From Candidatus Geothrix skivensis (GTDB lineage Bacteria > Acidobacteriota > Holophagae > Holophagales > Holophagaceae), in contig JADKIO010000012.1 of the NCBI GenBank assembly GCA_016721195.1, forward strand, positions 161,832 to 225,831: a stretch of 64,000 nucleotides of DNA. The letters run 5' to 3'. The translations under genes were made by a program, and so were the position numbers. Shown here piece after piece: positions 9,599 through 18,828 of the stretch. The notes beneath the pieces are model-generated. The model did not search any database. It worked only from the letters and a program-made list of their open reading frames with translations, and was not told the origin of the DNA. Numbering within the stretch: position 1 is the stretch's first letter; every line of letters begins with the position of its first letter.

Positions 9599-10411
9599 AT
9601 GACCACAGCCCTGCTTCGACGTTGTTTGCTTTCCTTTGCACTCATGGCCACGGCCATTGGTCCAGGGCTGCTGCGGGCCCAGGCCGCTCCCCCCTCCTTC
9701 ACACCCGAAGAGGTAGGCATCAATGAAAGACTGGGCACCACCATCCCCCTCGACCTCGAGCTGAAGGGCGAGGATGGCAAGCCCGTCAACCTCCGCCAGC
9801 TCATCGACAAGCCCACCATCCTGACCCTCAACTACTTCCGCTGCGCCGGCATCTGCACGCCGCAACTGGGTGGGGTGGTCGAGGTGCTGAACCGCACCCA
9901 GGCCATCCCCGGCAAAGACTTCCAGGTCATCACCGTCAGCTTCGATGAGCGGGACGATCCCGAGATCGCCGCCCAGAAGCGCACCAACTACCTGGGGGAG
10001 ATCAAGCGGCCCTTTCCTCCTTCCGCCTGGCGCTTCCTGACCGGCCCGGCGGCCACCAGCAAGGCCCTGGCCGATGCGGTCGGCTTCAAGTTCAAGCGCG
10101 TGGACGACGACTTCGTCCACGCCGCGGCCATCATCTTCATCAGCCCCAAGGGCGTGATCACCCGCTACATGTACGGCACCTCCTACCTGCCCGCCGACCT
10201 GCAGCTGGCGGCCCAGGAGGCGGCCCGGGGCGAAGCCCAGCCCACCATCAACAAGTTCCTCAAGTTCTGTTTCAGCTATGATCCCGTCGGGCGGAAGTAC
10301 GTCCTCAATGTCACGGCCATCAGCGCGGCCATCATCATCGTGGCGGCCCTGATCTTCGTGTTCGCATTGACCCGCCGGGGACGCCAGACCAAGTCAGAGG
10401 AGCGTCCATGA
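9599..10411 (+). CDS. SCO1/SenC-type copper chaperone for the CuA centre
   Basis: 270 aa. An N-terminal signal-like stretch (CLLSFALMATAIGPGLLRAQA) is followed by a thioredoxin-like domain with the SCO copper motif CAGIC (Cys82, Cys86) and a conserved histidine in DDFVHAAA (His174). SCO proteins deliver copper to, or reduce, the CuA site of oxidase subunit II, encoded here by coxB. A C-terminal transmembrane helix (about residues 240-260, ISAAIIIVAALIFVFAL) is unusual for a SCO protein, which usually has its anchor at the N-terminus. Its end overlaps coxA by 4 bases. Confidence 0.92.
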   Translation: MTTALLRRCLLSFALMATAIGPGLLRAQAAPPSFTPEEVGINERLGTTIPLDLELKGEDGKPVNLRQLIDKPTILTLNYFRCAGICTPQLGGVVEVLNRTQAIPGKDFQVITVSFDERDDPEIAAQKRTNYLGEIKRPFPPSAWRFLTGPAATSKALADAVGFKFKRVDDDFVHAAAIIFISPKGVITRYMYGTSYLPADLQLAAQEAARGEAQPTINKFLKFCFSYDPVGRKYVLNVTAISAAIIIVAALIFVFALTRRGRQTKSEERP

Positions 10412-12027
10412 GCACCCATGCCGCCACGGCACAACCGAGCTACCTGGTGGACACCGGCACTCGCAAGGGCCTCGTGGCCTGGCTCACCACCACGGACCAC
10501 AAGCGCATCGGCCTGCTCTACCTCTACTCGATGATGACCTTCTTCTTCGTCGCCGTGGGGATCGGCTTCGTGATGCGCCTGGTGCAGCTGACCACCTTCC
10601 AGAAGCTCATCACCGCCCAGACCTACAATGCCCTCTTCACGGTCCACGGCGTGATCATGATCTTCCTGTTCGTGGTGCCGGGGCTGCCGGCGATCTTCGG
10701 GAACTTCTTCCTGCCCATCCTGATCGGGGCCAAGGATGTCTCCTTTCCCCGCCTGAACCTGGCCTCCTGGTACTTCTTCATGGCCGGGGCCATCCTCGCG
10801 GTGCTGTCCCTCTTCACCGGTGGCGGGGCTCCCGATACCGGCTGGACCTTCTACGCCCCCTTCAGCCTGAAGACCGGCACCAACGTGAGCCTGGCGGTGT
10901 TCGCGGCCTTCATCCTGGGCTTCTCGTCCATGCTCACAGGCATCAACTTCATCACCACCATCCACCGGCTCCGGGCCCCTGGGATGCAGTGGTTCCGCAT
11001 GCCGCTCATGTGCTGGGCACTGTACTCCACGGCTTGGATCCAGCTGCTGGCCACCCCCATCTTGGCCATCACCCTGGCCCTGGTGATCCTCGAGCGCTTC
11101 TTCGGCATCGGCATCTTCGACCCAGCCAAGGGCGGCGATCCCCTGCTCTACCAGCACCTCTTCTGGATCTACTCCCACCCGGCGGTCTACATCATGATCC
11201 TGCCGGCCATGGGCGCCATCTCCGAGATTCTGCCCACCTTCGCCAAGCGCCCCATCTTCGGCTACAAGGCCATCGCCTTCAGCTCCATGTCCATCGCCGG
11301 CGTGGGCAGCCTGGTCTGGGCCCACCACATGTTCACCTCGGGCATGAGCGGCACGGCCCTCATGCTGTTCTCGCTGCTCACCATGATCGTGGCCGTGCCC
11401 AGCGCCATCAAGGTCTTCAACTGGGTGAGCACCCTCTACAAGGGCAGCATCGACTTCCAGCCCCCCCTCCTCTTCGCCCTGACCTTCATCTTCCTGTTCT
11501 GCATCGGCGGCCTCACGGGTGTCATGCAGGGGGCCCTGGCCATCAACGTGCACATCCACGACACCTACTTCATCGTGGGGCATTTCCACTACGTCATGTT
11601 CGGCGGCACCGGCATGGCCCTCTTCGCCGCACTGCTCTACTGGTTCCCGAAGATGTGGGGAAAGATGTACTCCAAGAAGGCCATCTACCTCTCCTGGTTC
11701 CCCATGTTCATCGGCTTCAACATGCTCTACTTCGGCATGATGATCCTCGGCATGATGGGCATGCCCCGCCGCTACTACGTCCACCTGCCCCAGTTCCACA
11801 CCATGCACGTGATCACCACCGTGGGCAGCTGGTTCCTGATCCTGGGCCTGCTGATGTTCTTCGGTGCCCTGCTCTACGCCATCTTCAAGGGGGAGAAGGC
11901 CGAGGATAACCCCTGGGGTGGCGTCACGCTGGAGTGGACCATCCCCAGCCCGCCGCCCCTCGAGAACTTCGAGGAGATCCCCACCATCACCCGGGGGCCC
12001 TACCACTTCGAGCAGGAGGGGAAATGA
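10408..12027 (+). CDS. coxA: Cytochrome c oxidase subunit I, A2-type heme-copper oxidase
   Basis: 539 aa with about twelve transmembrane helices and all metal ligands visible: TVHGVIM (low-spin heme), YSHPAVY (CuB histidine 257 with cross-link tyrosine 261), AHHMFTSG (CuB) and HDTYFIVGHFHYV (heme a3 and heme a). The helix VI sequence is YSHPAV, not GHPEV: the proton-channel glutamate is absent and the YS pair of A2-type oxidases is present. It is the catalytic subunit reducing oxygen to water and pumping protons. The start overlaps the SCO stop (10408-10411) and the end overlaps coxC. Confidence 0.97.
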   Translation: MSTHAATAQPSYLVDTGTRKGLVAWLTTTDHKRIGLLYLYSMMTFFFVAVGIGFVMRLVQLTTFQKLITAQTYNALFTVHGVIMIFLFVVPGLPAIFGNFFLPILIGAKDVSFPRLNLASWYFFMAGAILAVLSLFTGGGAPDTGWTFYAPFSLKTGTNVSLAVFAAFILGFSSMLTGINFITTIHRLRAPGMQWFRMPLMCWALYSTAWIQLLATPILAITLALVILERFFGIGIFDPAKGGDPLLYQHLFWIYSHPAVYIMILPAMGAISEILPTFAKRPIFGYKAIAFSSMSIAGVGSLVWAHHMFTSGMSGTALMLFSLLTMIVAVPSAIKVFNWVSTLYKGSIDFQPPLLFALTFIFLFCIGGLTGVMQGALAINVHIHDTYFIVGHFHYVMFGGTGMALFAALLYWFPKMWGKMYSKKAIYLSWFPMFIGFNMLYFGMMILGMMGMPRRYYVHLPQFHTMHVITTVGSWFLILGLLMFFGALLYAIFKGEKAEDNPWGGVTLEWTIPSPPPLENFEEIPTITRGPYHFEQEGK

Positions 12028-12626
12028 CCGGGCACGTTCACAGGGACGACTTCGGCGCCCGCCTGGGCATGTGGCTGTTCCTGGTCACGGAGATGGTGCT
12101 CTTCGGGGGCCTCTTCATCGGCTACTCCTACATGCGCTACCGCTACCCCGCCGAGTTCCACCACGGGGGGAGCGAACTCAACGCCACCCTGGGCATCATC
12201 AACACCCTGGTACTCCTCACCAGCAGCCTCACGGTGGTGCTGGCCATCGTGGCCATCCAGCGCTCCGAGAAGAAGCGGGCCATGGCCTGCCTGGGGGCCA
12301 CGCTGATCCTGGGGCTCACCTTCCTGGTGATCAAGGCCTTCGAGTGGGGCGCCAAGTTCCACCATGGCCTCTACCCGAACTCGCCGCACCTGGCCACGCT
12401 CCCTCCGGGCGAGCAGGTCTTCTACGGCCTCTACTTCACCATGACGGGCCTGCACGGAGTCCACGTCATCGTCGGGCTCGCGGTGCTGGGCGTGATGCTT
12501 TGGTGGGTGGCCACGGACCGGGTCCGGCAGGACCGCTACGTCCATCTGGAAAACAGCGGCCTCTACTGGCATCTCGTCGACGTGATCTGGATCTTCCTCC
12601 TCCCTCTCTTTTACTTGGCTGCGTAG
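12024..12626 (+). CDS. coxC: Cytochrome c oxidase subunit III
   Basis: 200 aa with five predicted transmembrane helices, the short form of subunit III found in caa3 oxidases. Typical elements are FGARLGMWLFLVTEMVLFGG at the start, YFTMTGLHGVHVIVGL near residue 140, and ENSGLYWHLVDVIWIFLLPL at the end. The ATG at 12024 overlaps the coxA stop as ATGA and follows GGAGGGG. It stabilises the catalytic subunit rather than binding metals. Order here is coxA-coxC-coxD-coxB. Confidence 0.95.
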   Translation: MTGHVHRDDFGARLGMWLFLVTEMVLFGGLFIGYSYMRYRYPAEFHHGGSELNATLGIINTLVLLTSSLTVVLAIVAIQRSEKKRAMACLGATLILGLTFLVIKAFEWGAKFHHGLYPNSPHLATLPPGEQVFYGLYFTMTGLHGVHVIVGLAVLGVMLWWVATDRVRQDRYVHLENSGLYWHLVDVIWIFLLPLFYLAA

Positions 12627-12635
12627 GAACCCACC

Positions 12636-12926
12636 ATGAGCGAACACGCCGAGCATGCCGCCGAACACCCTGGCTACGGCACCTTCATAAGGATCTGGGT
12701 GATCCTGCTGATCCTCACGGGCTGCCTGGTGGGCGTGAGCCACCTGGGCCAGACCGCGGCGGTCTGGGGGCTGCTCACCCTGACTCCCCTCAAGGCGGGC
12801 CTGGTCTTCTACTACTTCATGCACCTGAAATACGAAGGTCCCCTGCTCAAGATCGTGGTCCTGGTCACCCTCGGCACGCTGCTGATCTTCTTCGCCCTGC
12901 TCTTTTCCGACGTCGCTTTCCGCTGA
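12636..12926 (+). CDS. coxD: Cytochrome c oxidase subunit IV (small membrane subunit)
   Basis: 96 aa. An acidic-histidine-rich start (MSEHAEHAAEHPGYGT) is followed by three hydrophobic segments, the layout of bacterial oxidase subunit IV proteins (COX4-prokaryotic). The stretch VFYYFMHLKYEGPLLKIV is typical of the family's second loop. It lies 9 bases after coxC and 7 bases before coxB, so it is part of the oxidase transcription unit. It has an assembly or stability role only. Confidence 0.9.
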   Translation: MSEHAEHAAEHPGYGTFIRIWVILLILTGCLVGVSHLGQTAAVWGLLTLTPLKAGLVFYYFMHLKYEGPLLKIVVLVTLGTLLIFFALLFSDVAFR

Positions 12927-12933
12927 GGCTCCC

Positions 12934-13887
12934 ATGGACTGGATGAACCAAGCCGCCATTTCGGCCGAGAAGTCCGACGCGGTCTTCTTCTACGTGTTCG
13001 GGCTGTCCGTGGTGTTCCTGATCTTCATCACGGCGCTGATGATCTACTTCGTCGTGCGCTACAGCAAGAAGCGCAACCCGGTCGCCTCCCAGATCGATGG
13101 CCACGTGGGCCTGGAGATCGTCTGGACCGTCGTTCCCCTGGTGCTCTTCCTGTCGATCTTCTACTACGGCTGGACGAACTACGAGTACATGAGTCAGGCC
13201 CCCCGGGACGCCATGGCAGTGAAGGTCACCGCCCGCCAGTGGAGCTGGTCCTTCGAATACCCCAATGGCAAGCAGAGCAAGGTGCTCTTCGCTCCCCTGG
13301 GCAAGCCCATGAAGATGGAAGTCCGCAGCGCCGACGTGGTCCACGGCTTCTTCATCCCCTCCTTCCGCCTCAAGATCGACGCGATGCCCTCCCGCACCAA
13401 CACCACCTGGTTCCAGGCCACCAAGGTGGGCTCCTTCGACATCCAGTGCACCGTCATCTGCGGCGTGGACCACAGCCTCATGCTGAGCAAGGTCATCGTG
13501 GTGCCCGAGGAGGAGTTCAAGGCCTGGTACTTCGGCGGTGAGAATGCCCCGGAACCCGGAAAGACGCTGCCCCTCCCGGCGACCCCTGACCCCAAGGACC
13601 TGCCCAGGGGCCTCGCCCTCATGACTGCCAACAGCTGCCTCGACTGCCATTCCGTGGACGGGAAGCCCATGGTCGGGCCGACCCTCCTGGGCCTGTATGG
13701 AAAGCAGCAGCAGGTCCTGGTGGGCGCCACCCTCAAGACCATGATCGTAGACGAAGCCTACCTCCGCCGGGCCATCACCAATCCCATGGACGAGGTGGTG
13801 CGCGGCTACCCCCCGGCCATGCCCGAGGCCTCCTTCACGCCTCAGGAGCTGGACGAAGTCGTCAGCTACATCAAGACCCTAAAATAG
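12934..13887 (+). CDS. coxB: Cytochrome c oxidase subunit II with fused cytochrome c domain (caa3 type)
   Basis: 317 aa. Two N-terminal transmembrane helices are followed by the cupredoxin domain with the CuA site (His in VVHGFFIP, then C172-T-V-I-C176-G-V-D-H180-S-L-M183) and a C-terminal cytochrome c domain with CLDCH at residues 235-239. This fusion defines caa3 oxidases: the tethered heme takes electrons, here most likely directly from the alternative complex III encoded upstream. A lone coxB after coxA-coxC-coxD is a non-canonical but known order. Confidence 0.96.
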   Translation: MDWMNQAAISAEKSDAVFFYVFGLSVVFLIFITALMIYFVVRYSKKRNPVASQIDGHVGLEIVWTVVPLVLFLSIFYYGWTNYEYMSQAPRDAMAVKVTARQWSWSFEYPNGKQSKVLFAPLGKPMKMEVRSADVVHGFFIPSFRLKIDAMPSRTNTTWFQATKVGSFDIQCTVICGVDHSLMLSKVIVVPEEEFKAWYFGGENAPEPGKTLPLPATPDPKDLPRGLALMTANSCLDCHSVDGKPMVGPTLLGLYGKQQQVLVGATLKTMIVDEAYLRRAITNPMDEVVRGYPPAMPEASFTPQELDEVVSYIKTLK

Positions 13888-13927
13888 TCCGGGGGACCGG
13901 GCTCGCGCCCTACACCCCCGCGCCCTC

Positions 13928-13944
13928 GCCCAGCCAAGCTGGGC
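13928..13944 (+). other. Perfect 7-bp hairpin between coxB and ctaB
   Basis: GCCCAGC (13928-13934), loop CAA, GCTGGGC (13938-13944). It lies in the 81-base coxB-ctaB gap, upstream of the ctaB ribosome binding site, and has no following T-run. It could attenuate or stabilise the mRNA; it is not a canonical terminator. Confidence 0.4.
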
Positions 13945-13968
13945 TCCGGCTTGACCAGGAGTCATTTT

Positions 13969-14862
13969 TTGAGCGTCGCCGCCCTGCCCACCCCCAAGAC
14001 GAACCCCATCGTCACCCTGCTGGAGCTCACCAAGCTGCGGATCTCGGGGGCCTCCACCTTCACGGCGGCCGCGGGTTACGTGGCCTTCCTCCGGGGCGCC
14101 GACGCAGGGCTGGTCACCACCCTCCTCGGCATCCTGCTGCTGGCCATGGGGAGCAGCGCCCTGAACGAGGTGCAGGAGCATCGATTCGATGCCCTCATGC
14201 CCCGCACCGCGAACCGGCCCATCCCCCGGGGAGATCTGTCCCCGGCCCAGGCCGCGGTCATCGCCATGGTGATGGCCATCTCGGGCTTCCTGCTCCTGCT
14301 GCTGGCCCACAACCTCACCTCGGCCCTCCTGGGGGCCCTGGCCCTGGCCTGGTACAACGGCTTCTACACGCCCCTCAAGCGCATCAGCGCCTTCGCGGTG
14401 GTGCCCGGCTCCCTCATCGGGGCCCTGCCTCCGGCCATCGGCTGGACCGCCGCGGGCGGGAGCCTGGCGGACCCGTCGGTGCTGGCCCTGGCCTTCGTCT
14501 TCTTCATCTGGCAGGTGCCCCACTTCTGGCTGCTGGTGGGCCTCCATGCCGAAGGCTATGAAGAGGCCGGCTACCCCACCCTGGTGGGCCTCTTCGGGAG
14601 GCCGCGCCTCTCGCGCCTCACCTTCACCTGGACCTGCGGCACGGCGGCCGCCTGCGGCCTGCTGCCGATGTTCCGGGTGCTGGGCGCCTGGCCCACGGAG
14701 CTCATGCTGGGCCTGGGCGCCCTCTGGCTCATCGTCGGCTCCCTGCCCTTGCTGCGCCCCGGCCAGGATGCGGCCCTCTACCGCCGGGTCTTCATGAACA
14801 TCAACCTGTTCGCCCTGGTGCTCACCGCCGCGGTCATCCTGGACCCCTTCTTCCGCCGCTAG
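13969..14862 (+). CDS. ctaB: Protoheme IX farnesyltransferase (heme O synthase)
   Basis: 297 aa UbiA-family membrane prenyltransferase. The first prenyl-diphosphate/Mg motif region is NEVQEHRFDALMPRT (near residues 70-84), with the N-D-x-x-D equivalent as N-E-V-Q-E-H-R-F-D and the usual M-x-R-T-x-x-R-P continuation. The later FIWQVPHFW is characteristic of heme O synthase. It farnesylates heme b to heme o, the precursor of heme a for the oxidase encoded just upstream. AGGAG at 13957-13961 fits a TTG start at 13969; an in-frame TTG at 13951 lies before the ribosome binding site. No ATG is available nearby. Confidence 0.93.
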   Translation: MSVAALPTPKTNPIVTLLELTKLRISGASTFTAAAGYVAFLRGADAGLVTTLLGILLLAMGSSALNEVQEHRFDALMPRTANRPIPRGDLSPAQAAVIAMVMAISGFLLLLLAHNLTSALLGALALAWYNGFYTPLKRISAFAVVPGSLIGALPPAIGWTAAGGSLADPSVLALAFVFFIWQVPHFWLLVGLHAEGYEEAGYPTLVGLFGRPRLSRLTFTWTCGTAAACGLLPMFRVLGAWPTELMLGLGALWLIVGSLPLLRPGQDAALYRRVFMNINLFALVLTAAVILDPFFRR

Positions 14863-14883
14863 GCCCGGGTTCGCTCTGACCCT

Positions 14884-15204
14884 CTAGGCCTCGTGGAAGG
14901 CGTAGCGCGGATCCAGGCCCTGGCTGCCGAAGAGGTCCAGCAGGGCCGCGGGGTTCGAGGCGTTGCTCTCGCCATTGAGAAGGGCCGTCAGCAAGAAGTG
15001 TTTCGAATCCGCAGACAGGTATGGGTTCACGGCACCCGGGGCCTGGGTGAGCTGCTGGGCCGCCGGCGACAGGGCCAGCAGGTCCTCGAGGACGCCCTTG
15101 GCGCTGCCGGGGGCTTGGGGCCTGGCACCCTGGGCCACCAGCTGCTGGAGGACGAGGCTGCCGAGGTTCTGGCTGACGTTGGATCCGATGGGGGTGACGC
15201 TCAC
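14884..15204 (-). CDS. Small uncharacterised protein
   Basis: 106 aa on the minus strand, starting at a GTG preceded by AGGAGG with good spacing. The frame stays open further upstream, but the ribosome binding site fixes the start. The sequence is mostly helical with no signal peptide or membrane segment; it opens SVTPIGSNVSQNLGSLVLQQ and ends LDPRYAFHEA. It converges on ctaB and diverges from the large gene at 15360. I do not recognise a family. The Q/L-rich opening and alanine-rich middle resemble small secretion- or flagellum-associated proteins, but that is only an impression. Confidence 0.65.
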   Translation of the reverse strand: MSVTPIGSNVSQNLGSLVLQQLVAQGARPQAPGSAKGVLEDLLALSPAAQQLTQAPGAVNPYLSADSKHFLLTALLNGESNASNPAALLDLFGSQGLDPRYAFHEA

Positions 15205-15359
15205 AGGGCCTCCTGGGCAACCATTGCAGGGAACCAGTATGAGAGCAAGATCCCCGCCAAGCACTCCCAAGGATGCCCGACCAGGCCGTGAAGCCCACGC
15301 TGAGGTAAGCTTTTTGCCATGCCCTTCCAGCACTGCCCCGCTGCCCCGAGGATCCGCCC

Positions 15360-18300
15360 ATGGACGTGACGCGCTTCCTCGGCACCCACCGGTTCCTGTC
15401 GCTTCTGGAGCTGGGCAGGACCGAGGGCTGCACCTGGCACCTGCTGCGTCGGGACATGGATGGGGCCCGGTACCTGGCCCAGATCTGGTCCCCCCTGCCC
15501 ACGGACCGGCAGCTGGACCACATCCGCGACACCTTCCTGTCCCGCTTCCTGGATGCGGCCCCCCTGGACCCCGTCTACAGCCACATCGGCTTCGACGGGG
15601 AGCAGGCCTGGTACCTCCAGGCCATCCACGGCACGCCCCTCTCCCGCTGCTGGGCTGGCTGGGGCGAGGCGCAGCGGGAGGCCCTGCTGGCGCACCTTGC
15701 CGAGAAGCTCGAGAAGGACCTGCACCCCCGGTTCCTGCATCCGGAGGTCATCACCCTGCGGCCTGGCCTCACCCAGGTCCCCAGGGTCATCGGCATCTCC
15801 CCCTGGGGACTGGATGCGGTACCGGGGTTCCTGCCCCAGACCGCCCCGGCGCCGGCGCTATCCGAAGAACGGCCCTGGGATCATCCCCGGGACCTTTCCG
15901 AACCCATCTCCCGTCCCCTCCGGGGCCGCAGCCAGGAGCTCCCCTACCTCAAGTCCCTCATGCTGGGCCTCAGCGCCCCGGTGCCCATGGAGCGGATCGT
16001 CCTGCTCCAGGGCGAAGAGGGCGTCGGCAAGGAGCACCTGGCCTCCTGGGCCTGCGCGGTGGCCGAAGGGGAGGGCATCTGGGTCCACCACCTGGCGGCC
16101 TCCGCCGGCGAACCCCCGGGACGCTTCCTGGGCCGGCTGCTGGAAGCACTGCTCATGGGCAGCGAAGTGGACTTCTACGCCGAACGGCCGGAGGCTGCGA
16201 AGACCCTCTCCCTGCGCGTGCAGGCCTTCGCCTTTCTCACGGGGGGCCGCCACGTGAACCGCCAGGAGAGCGGTCCCGAACCCGAGGAGGTGAGGGCCGC
16301 CCTTGAAGCGATGGATTTCGCGGGGCTGCAGCACCCCCGCCTCCTGCACCTGGCGGGGCTGGACCACGCCACGCCCGAGGTGCTGACGCTCATCCGGGAG
16401 CTGGTGCACGCCTCCACCCTGCCCTGGCTCCTGTCGCTCACCACCGGCGCCCAGGGGGCGGGCCTCAAACCCCTCATCACCCAGCTGCGGGGGGAGCCCG
16501 CCGCGGCGCTGGTGGGCATGAACCGGCTGGAGGACGAGGACCTCCGGATGGTGCTGGGCGATCTGCTGGGCAGCCACGATCTGCCAGAGGATTTCCAGGC
16601 GGATCTGATCACCCAGAGCCTGGGCAACCCAGGGTTGCTCCGGAACTTCCTGGAGCTGGCCCATCAGTCCGGCTCCCTCCTGTGGGCCGAGCATCGCTGG
16701 AGCCTGGCTCCGGGCAAGCCCGTGGCCCTGAAGGCCGAAGAAGACCTGATGCGCCAGATCTTCCTGGGCCGTCTGCAGCGGCTCCCGGCCGCTTCCGCCA
16801 CCCTGGTGCGCCTGCTGGCCCTGGCGGAACGGCCCCTGCCGGCGGAGGCCCTGGGACGACTGCTGGGGCTCCAGGGGGATGGACTGGAAGACGCCCTCCA
16901 GGGCGCCGTGGGCTCGCGTCTCGCCCAGCTGCAGCGGGGCCAGGCCATCCTTCCCGACCCCCGGTGGCGGGAGCTGGTGCTTACCCGGACCCCCCAGGCG
17001 GAGCTCAAGCGCCTGGCGCGGGCCCTGTCCGCCGCCTTCCAGGACCAGGGCTGGGATTGTTCGGTCCCCCTCCAGTCCCTGGCCTCCGACGAGGCCACCG
17101 CCCTGAGCGCGGTGTTGGTCTCCCTCGACCAGGGGCTGGCGGGTCCACCCGCCGAGACCCGGCGGGTCGTGGGCCAGGCCCTCCTGCTGAAACCCGGGCC
17201 CCAGGACATGGCCCGGCTCCTGGAGCATCTGGCCGATGCCTGGGCCTCCGGTGTGCAGGCCCTGGGCGAAGCTCCGGAGCGGCCCGCCGCCGAGGAGGCG
17301 CTCCTGGCCCTGGAGAAGGCCCTGGAAGCCTCCACCCACGCGCCCCAGGATGACGACAACCGGCTGCGGGAAGCCCGACTCTACCGCAAGTGCGCCATGC
17401 TGAACCTCCAGCTCCGGCGGCCCGTGGAGGCCCAGGTGGCCCTGCAGGCCGCCGCCGGCCGGCTGGTGGAGCACCCCCTGCACCAGGAACAACCCCGGCT
17501 GCGCCTGGCCCTTGGCCAACTGCACCTGCTCCAGGGTCACCTCACCAAGGGCATCCGTGCCCTGGAAGAGGGCCTCCAGCCCCAGGGGGGCTACAAGCCG
17601 CTGCCCAAGGATCAGGCCGCCCTCCTGCTGGCCCTGGGCCGGGCCCTGGGCAACCAGTCCCAGTTCCTCCGCGCCGCCACCATGCTGCAGTCCGCCCAGC
17701 GGATGCTCGAACACGCCCAGGGCTTCCGGGAGCTGGTGCCGGTGCAGATCGCCCTGGCCCAGGTGCGCCTGGCTCAGGGCCAGTCCGAGGTCTGCGTCCT
17801 GCTGCTGCGGGAGGCCCTTCAAACGGCGCGCATGCAGGGGGACACGGCGCTGCAGGCCCAGGGGCACTTCGCCCTGGGCATGGTGCGCAGCATCCAGCAG
17901 CTCCTGGGCCCCGCCCTCTCCCACCTCGACCGGGCCCTCACCCGGGCCAAGCGCATGGGGGACGGCGGACTGGTATCCCACATCCAGATCTGGCGGGCGC
18001 GCACCCTGGCCGCCCTGGGCGATGTCGTGGCCGCGGACCACGCCCAGTTCGAGGCCCTGGCCACCCAGCCGCCCCTCATGCCCCCGGACGAGCAGGGCGA
18101 CCACCTCTTCCTGCAGGCGGAGGTGGCCCGCTTCCGGAGTGCCTGGCGAGACGCGGCGCGGCTGTTCAAGATCGCCGCCGATCACTATGAGTCGACGGGG
18201 CTGCTCTGGCGCCAGCGCATGGCCCTGCTCCGGTTCAGCCAGGCCGTGGCCCGGGAGGCCCGCCAGTCCCGCCTGGAGGCCCCCGAGCAGGGCTGGGCGA

Positions 18301-18764
18301 TCCTGGAGAACCTGAAGGGGCCCGTGGACGGCTCGGACTCCCGCTGGCTTGACCTGGAATGGCACCGGGCCCATGCCCTGCTGCTGTCCACGGTCCCCGC
18401 CACCGATGCGGTGGTCCAGGAGGCCCTGGAGGCCTGGAGCGAGGTCCAGGCCGCCGCCCGGGATCTCCAGTTCCCCGCCCAGATCCTCGAAGCCAGCGCC
18501 GAAGGGGCCCAGCTGCTGCTGCAGCGGGGCGAGAAGTTGGGGGCCAGGTCCCGCATGCAGGACGCCTTCCCGAGCTTCCAGCAGCTCTGGACGCGCCTCC
18601 CCGAGGCCCAGGAGACCGGCTTCATGGGCCGCGAGGACATGCACCGCTTCCGCCAGACCGTCGAGTCCGTGGGATTGCGCTTCGTCCAGCCCGAACGTGC
18701 CGATCCGCTGGTGGACTGGACCCCCACCCAGATGAACCTGCCCGCGTTCCCCGCCTCCAAGTGA
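15360..18764 (+). CDS. Large P-loop ATPase with TPR-like repeats, uncharacterised
   Basis: 1134 aa, soluble. Residues 1-about 190 may be a degenerate kinase-like or sensor domain (opening DVTRFLGTHRFLSLLELG). A Walker A-like loop GEEGVGKE sits at residues 218-225, with Glu replacing the usual Ser/Thr after the lysine. Residues about 220-520 look like an AAA/STAND-type ATPase region. From about residue 600 on, the protein is helical and alanine/leucine rich with repeated A-x-x-x-G/A-x-x-x-L pairs, consistent with tetratricopeptide repeats. The plan resembles STAND regulators, but no DNA-binding domain is seen. It stands alone upstream of the pan genes. Confidence 0.75.
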   Translation: MDVTRFLGTHRFLSLLELGRTEGCTWHLLRRDMDGARYLAQIWSPLPTDRQLDHIRDTFLSRFLDAAPLDPVYSHIGFDGEQAWYLQAIHGTPLSRCWAGWGEAQREALLAHLAEKLEKDLHPRFLHPEVITLRPGLTQVPRVIGISPWGLDAVPGFLPQTAPAPALSEERPWDHPRDLSEPISRPLRGRSQELPYLKSLMLGLSAPVPMERIVLLQGEEGVGKEHLASWACAVAEGEGIWVHHLAASAGEPPGRFLGRLLEALLMGSEVDFYAERPEAAKTLSLRVQAFAFLTGGRHVNRQESGPEPEEVRAALEAMDFAGLQHPRLLHLAGLDHATPEVLTLIRELVHASTLPWLLSLTTGAQGAGLKPLITQLRGEPAAALVGMNRLEDEDLRMVLGDLLGSHDLPEDFQADLITQSLGNPGLLRNFLELAHQSGSLLWAEHRWSLAPGKPVALKAEEDLMRQIFLGRLQRLPAASATLVRLLALAERPLPAEALGRLLGLQGDGLEDALQGAVGSRLAQLQRGQAILPDPRWRELVLTRTPQAELKRLARALSAAFQDQGWDCSVPLQSLASDEATALSAVLVSLDQGLAGPPAETRRVVGQALLLKPGPQDMARLLEHLADAWASGVQALGEAPERPAAEEALLALEKALEASTHAPQDDDNRLREARLYRKCAMLNLQLRRPVEAQVALQAAAGRLVEHPLHQEQPRLRLALGQLHLLQGHLTKGIRALEEGLQPQGGYKPLPKDQAALLLALGRALGNQSQFLRAATMLQSAQRMLEHAQGFRELVPVQIALAQVRLAQGQSEVCVLLLREALQTARMQGDTALQAQGHFALGMVRSIQQLLGPALSHLDRALTRAKRMGDGGLVSHIQIWRARTLAALGDVVAADHAQFEALATQPPLMPPDEQGDHLFLQAEVARFRSAWRDAARLFKIAADHYESTGLLWRQRMALLRFSQAVAREARQSRLEAPEQGWAILENLKGPVDGSDSRWLDLEWHRAHALLLSTVPATDAVVQEALEAWSEVQAAARDLQFPAQILEASAEGAQLLLQRGEKLGARSRMQDAFPSFQQLWTRLPEAQETGFMGREDMHRFRQTVESVGLRFVQPERADPLVDWTPTQMNLPAFPASK

Positions 18765-18828
18765 CGGGGCTGGTGATCGGTGTTCTCATGGAAGCCCACG
18801 GCTTCGACTGCCCCATAGCGGAGACCCC

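Noticed and set aside
15858..18644. 928-residue minus-strand frame opposite the P-loop/TPR gene
   Set aside because: It lacks a start signal and its composition mirrors the plus-strand gene; the plus strand has the ATP-loop and continuous domain logic.
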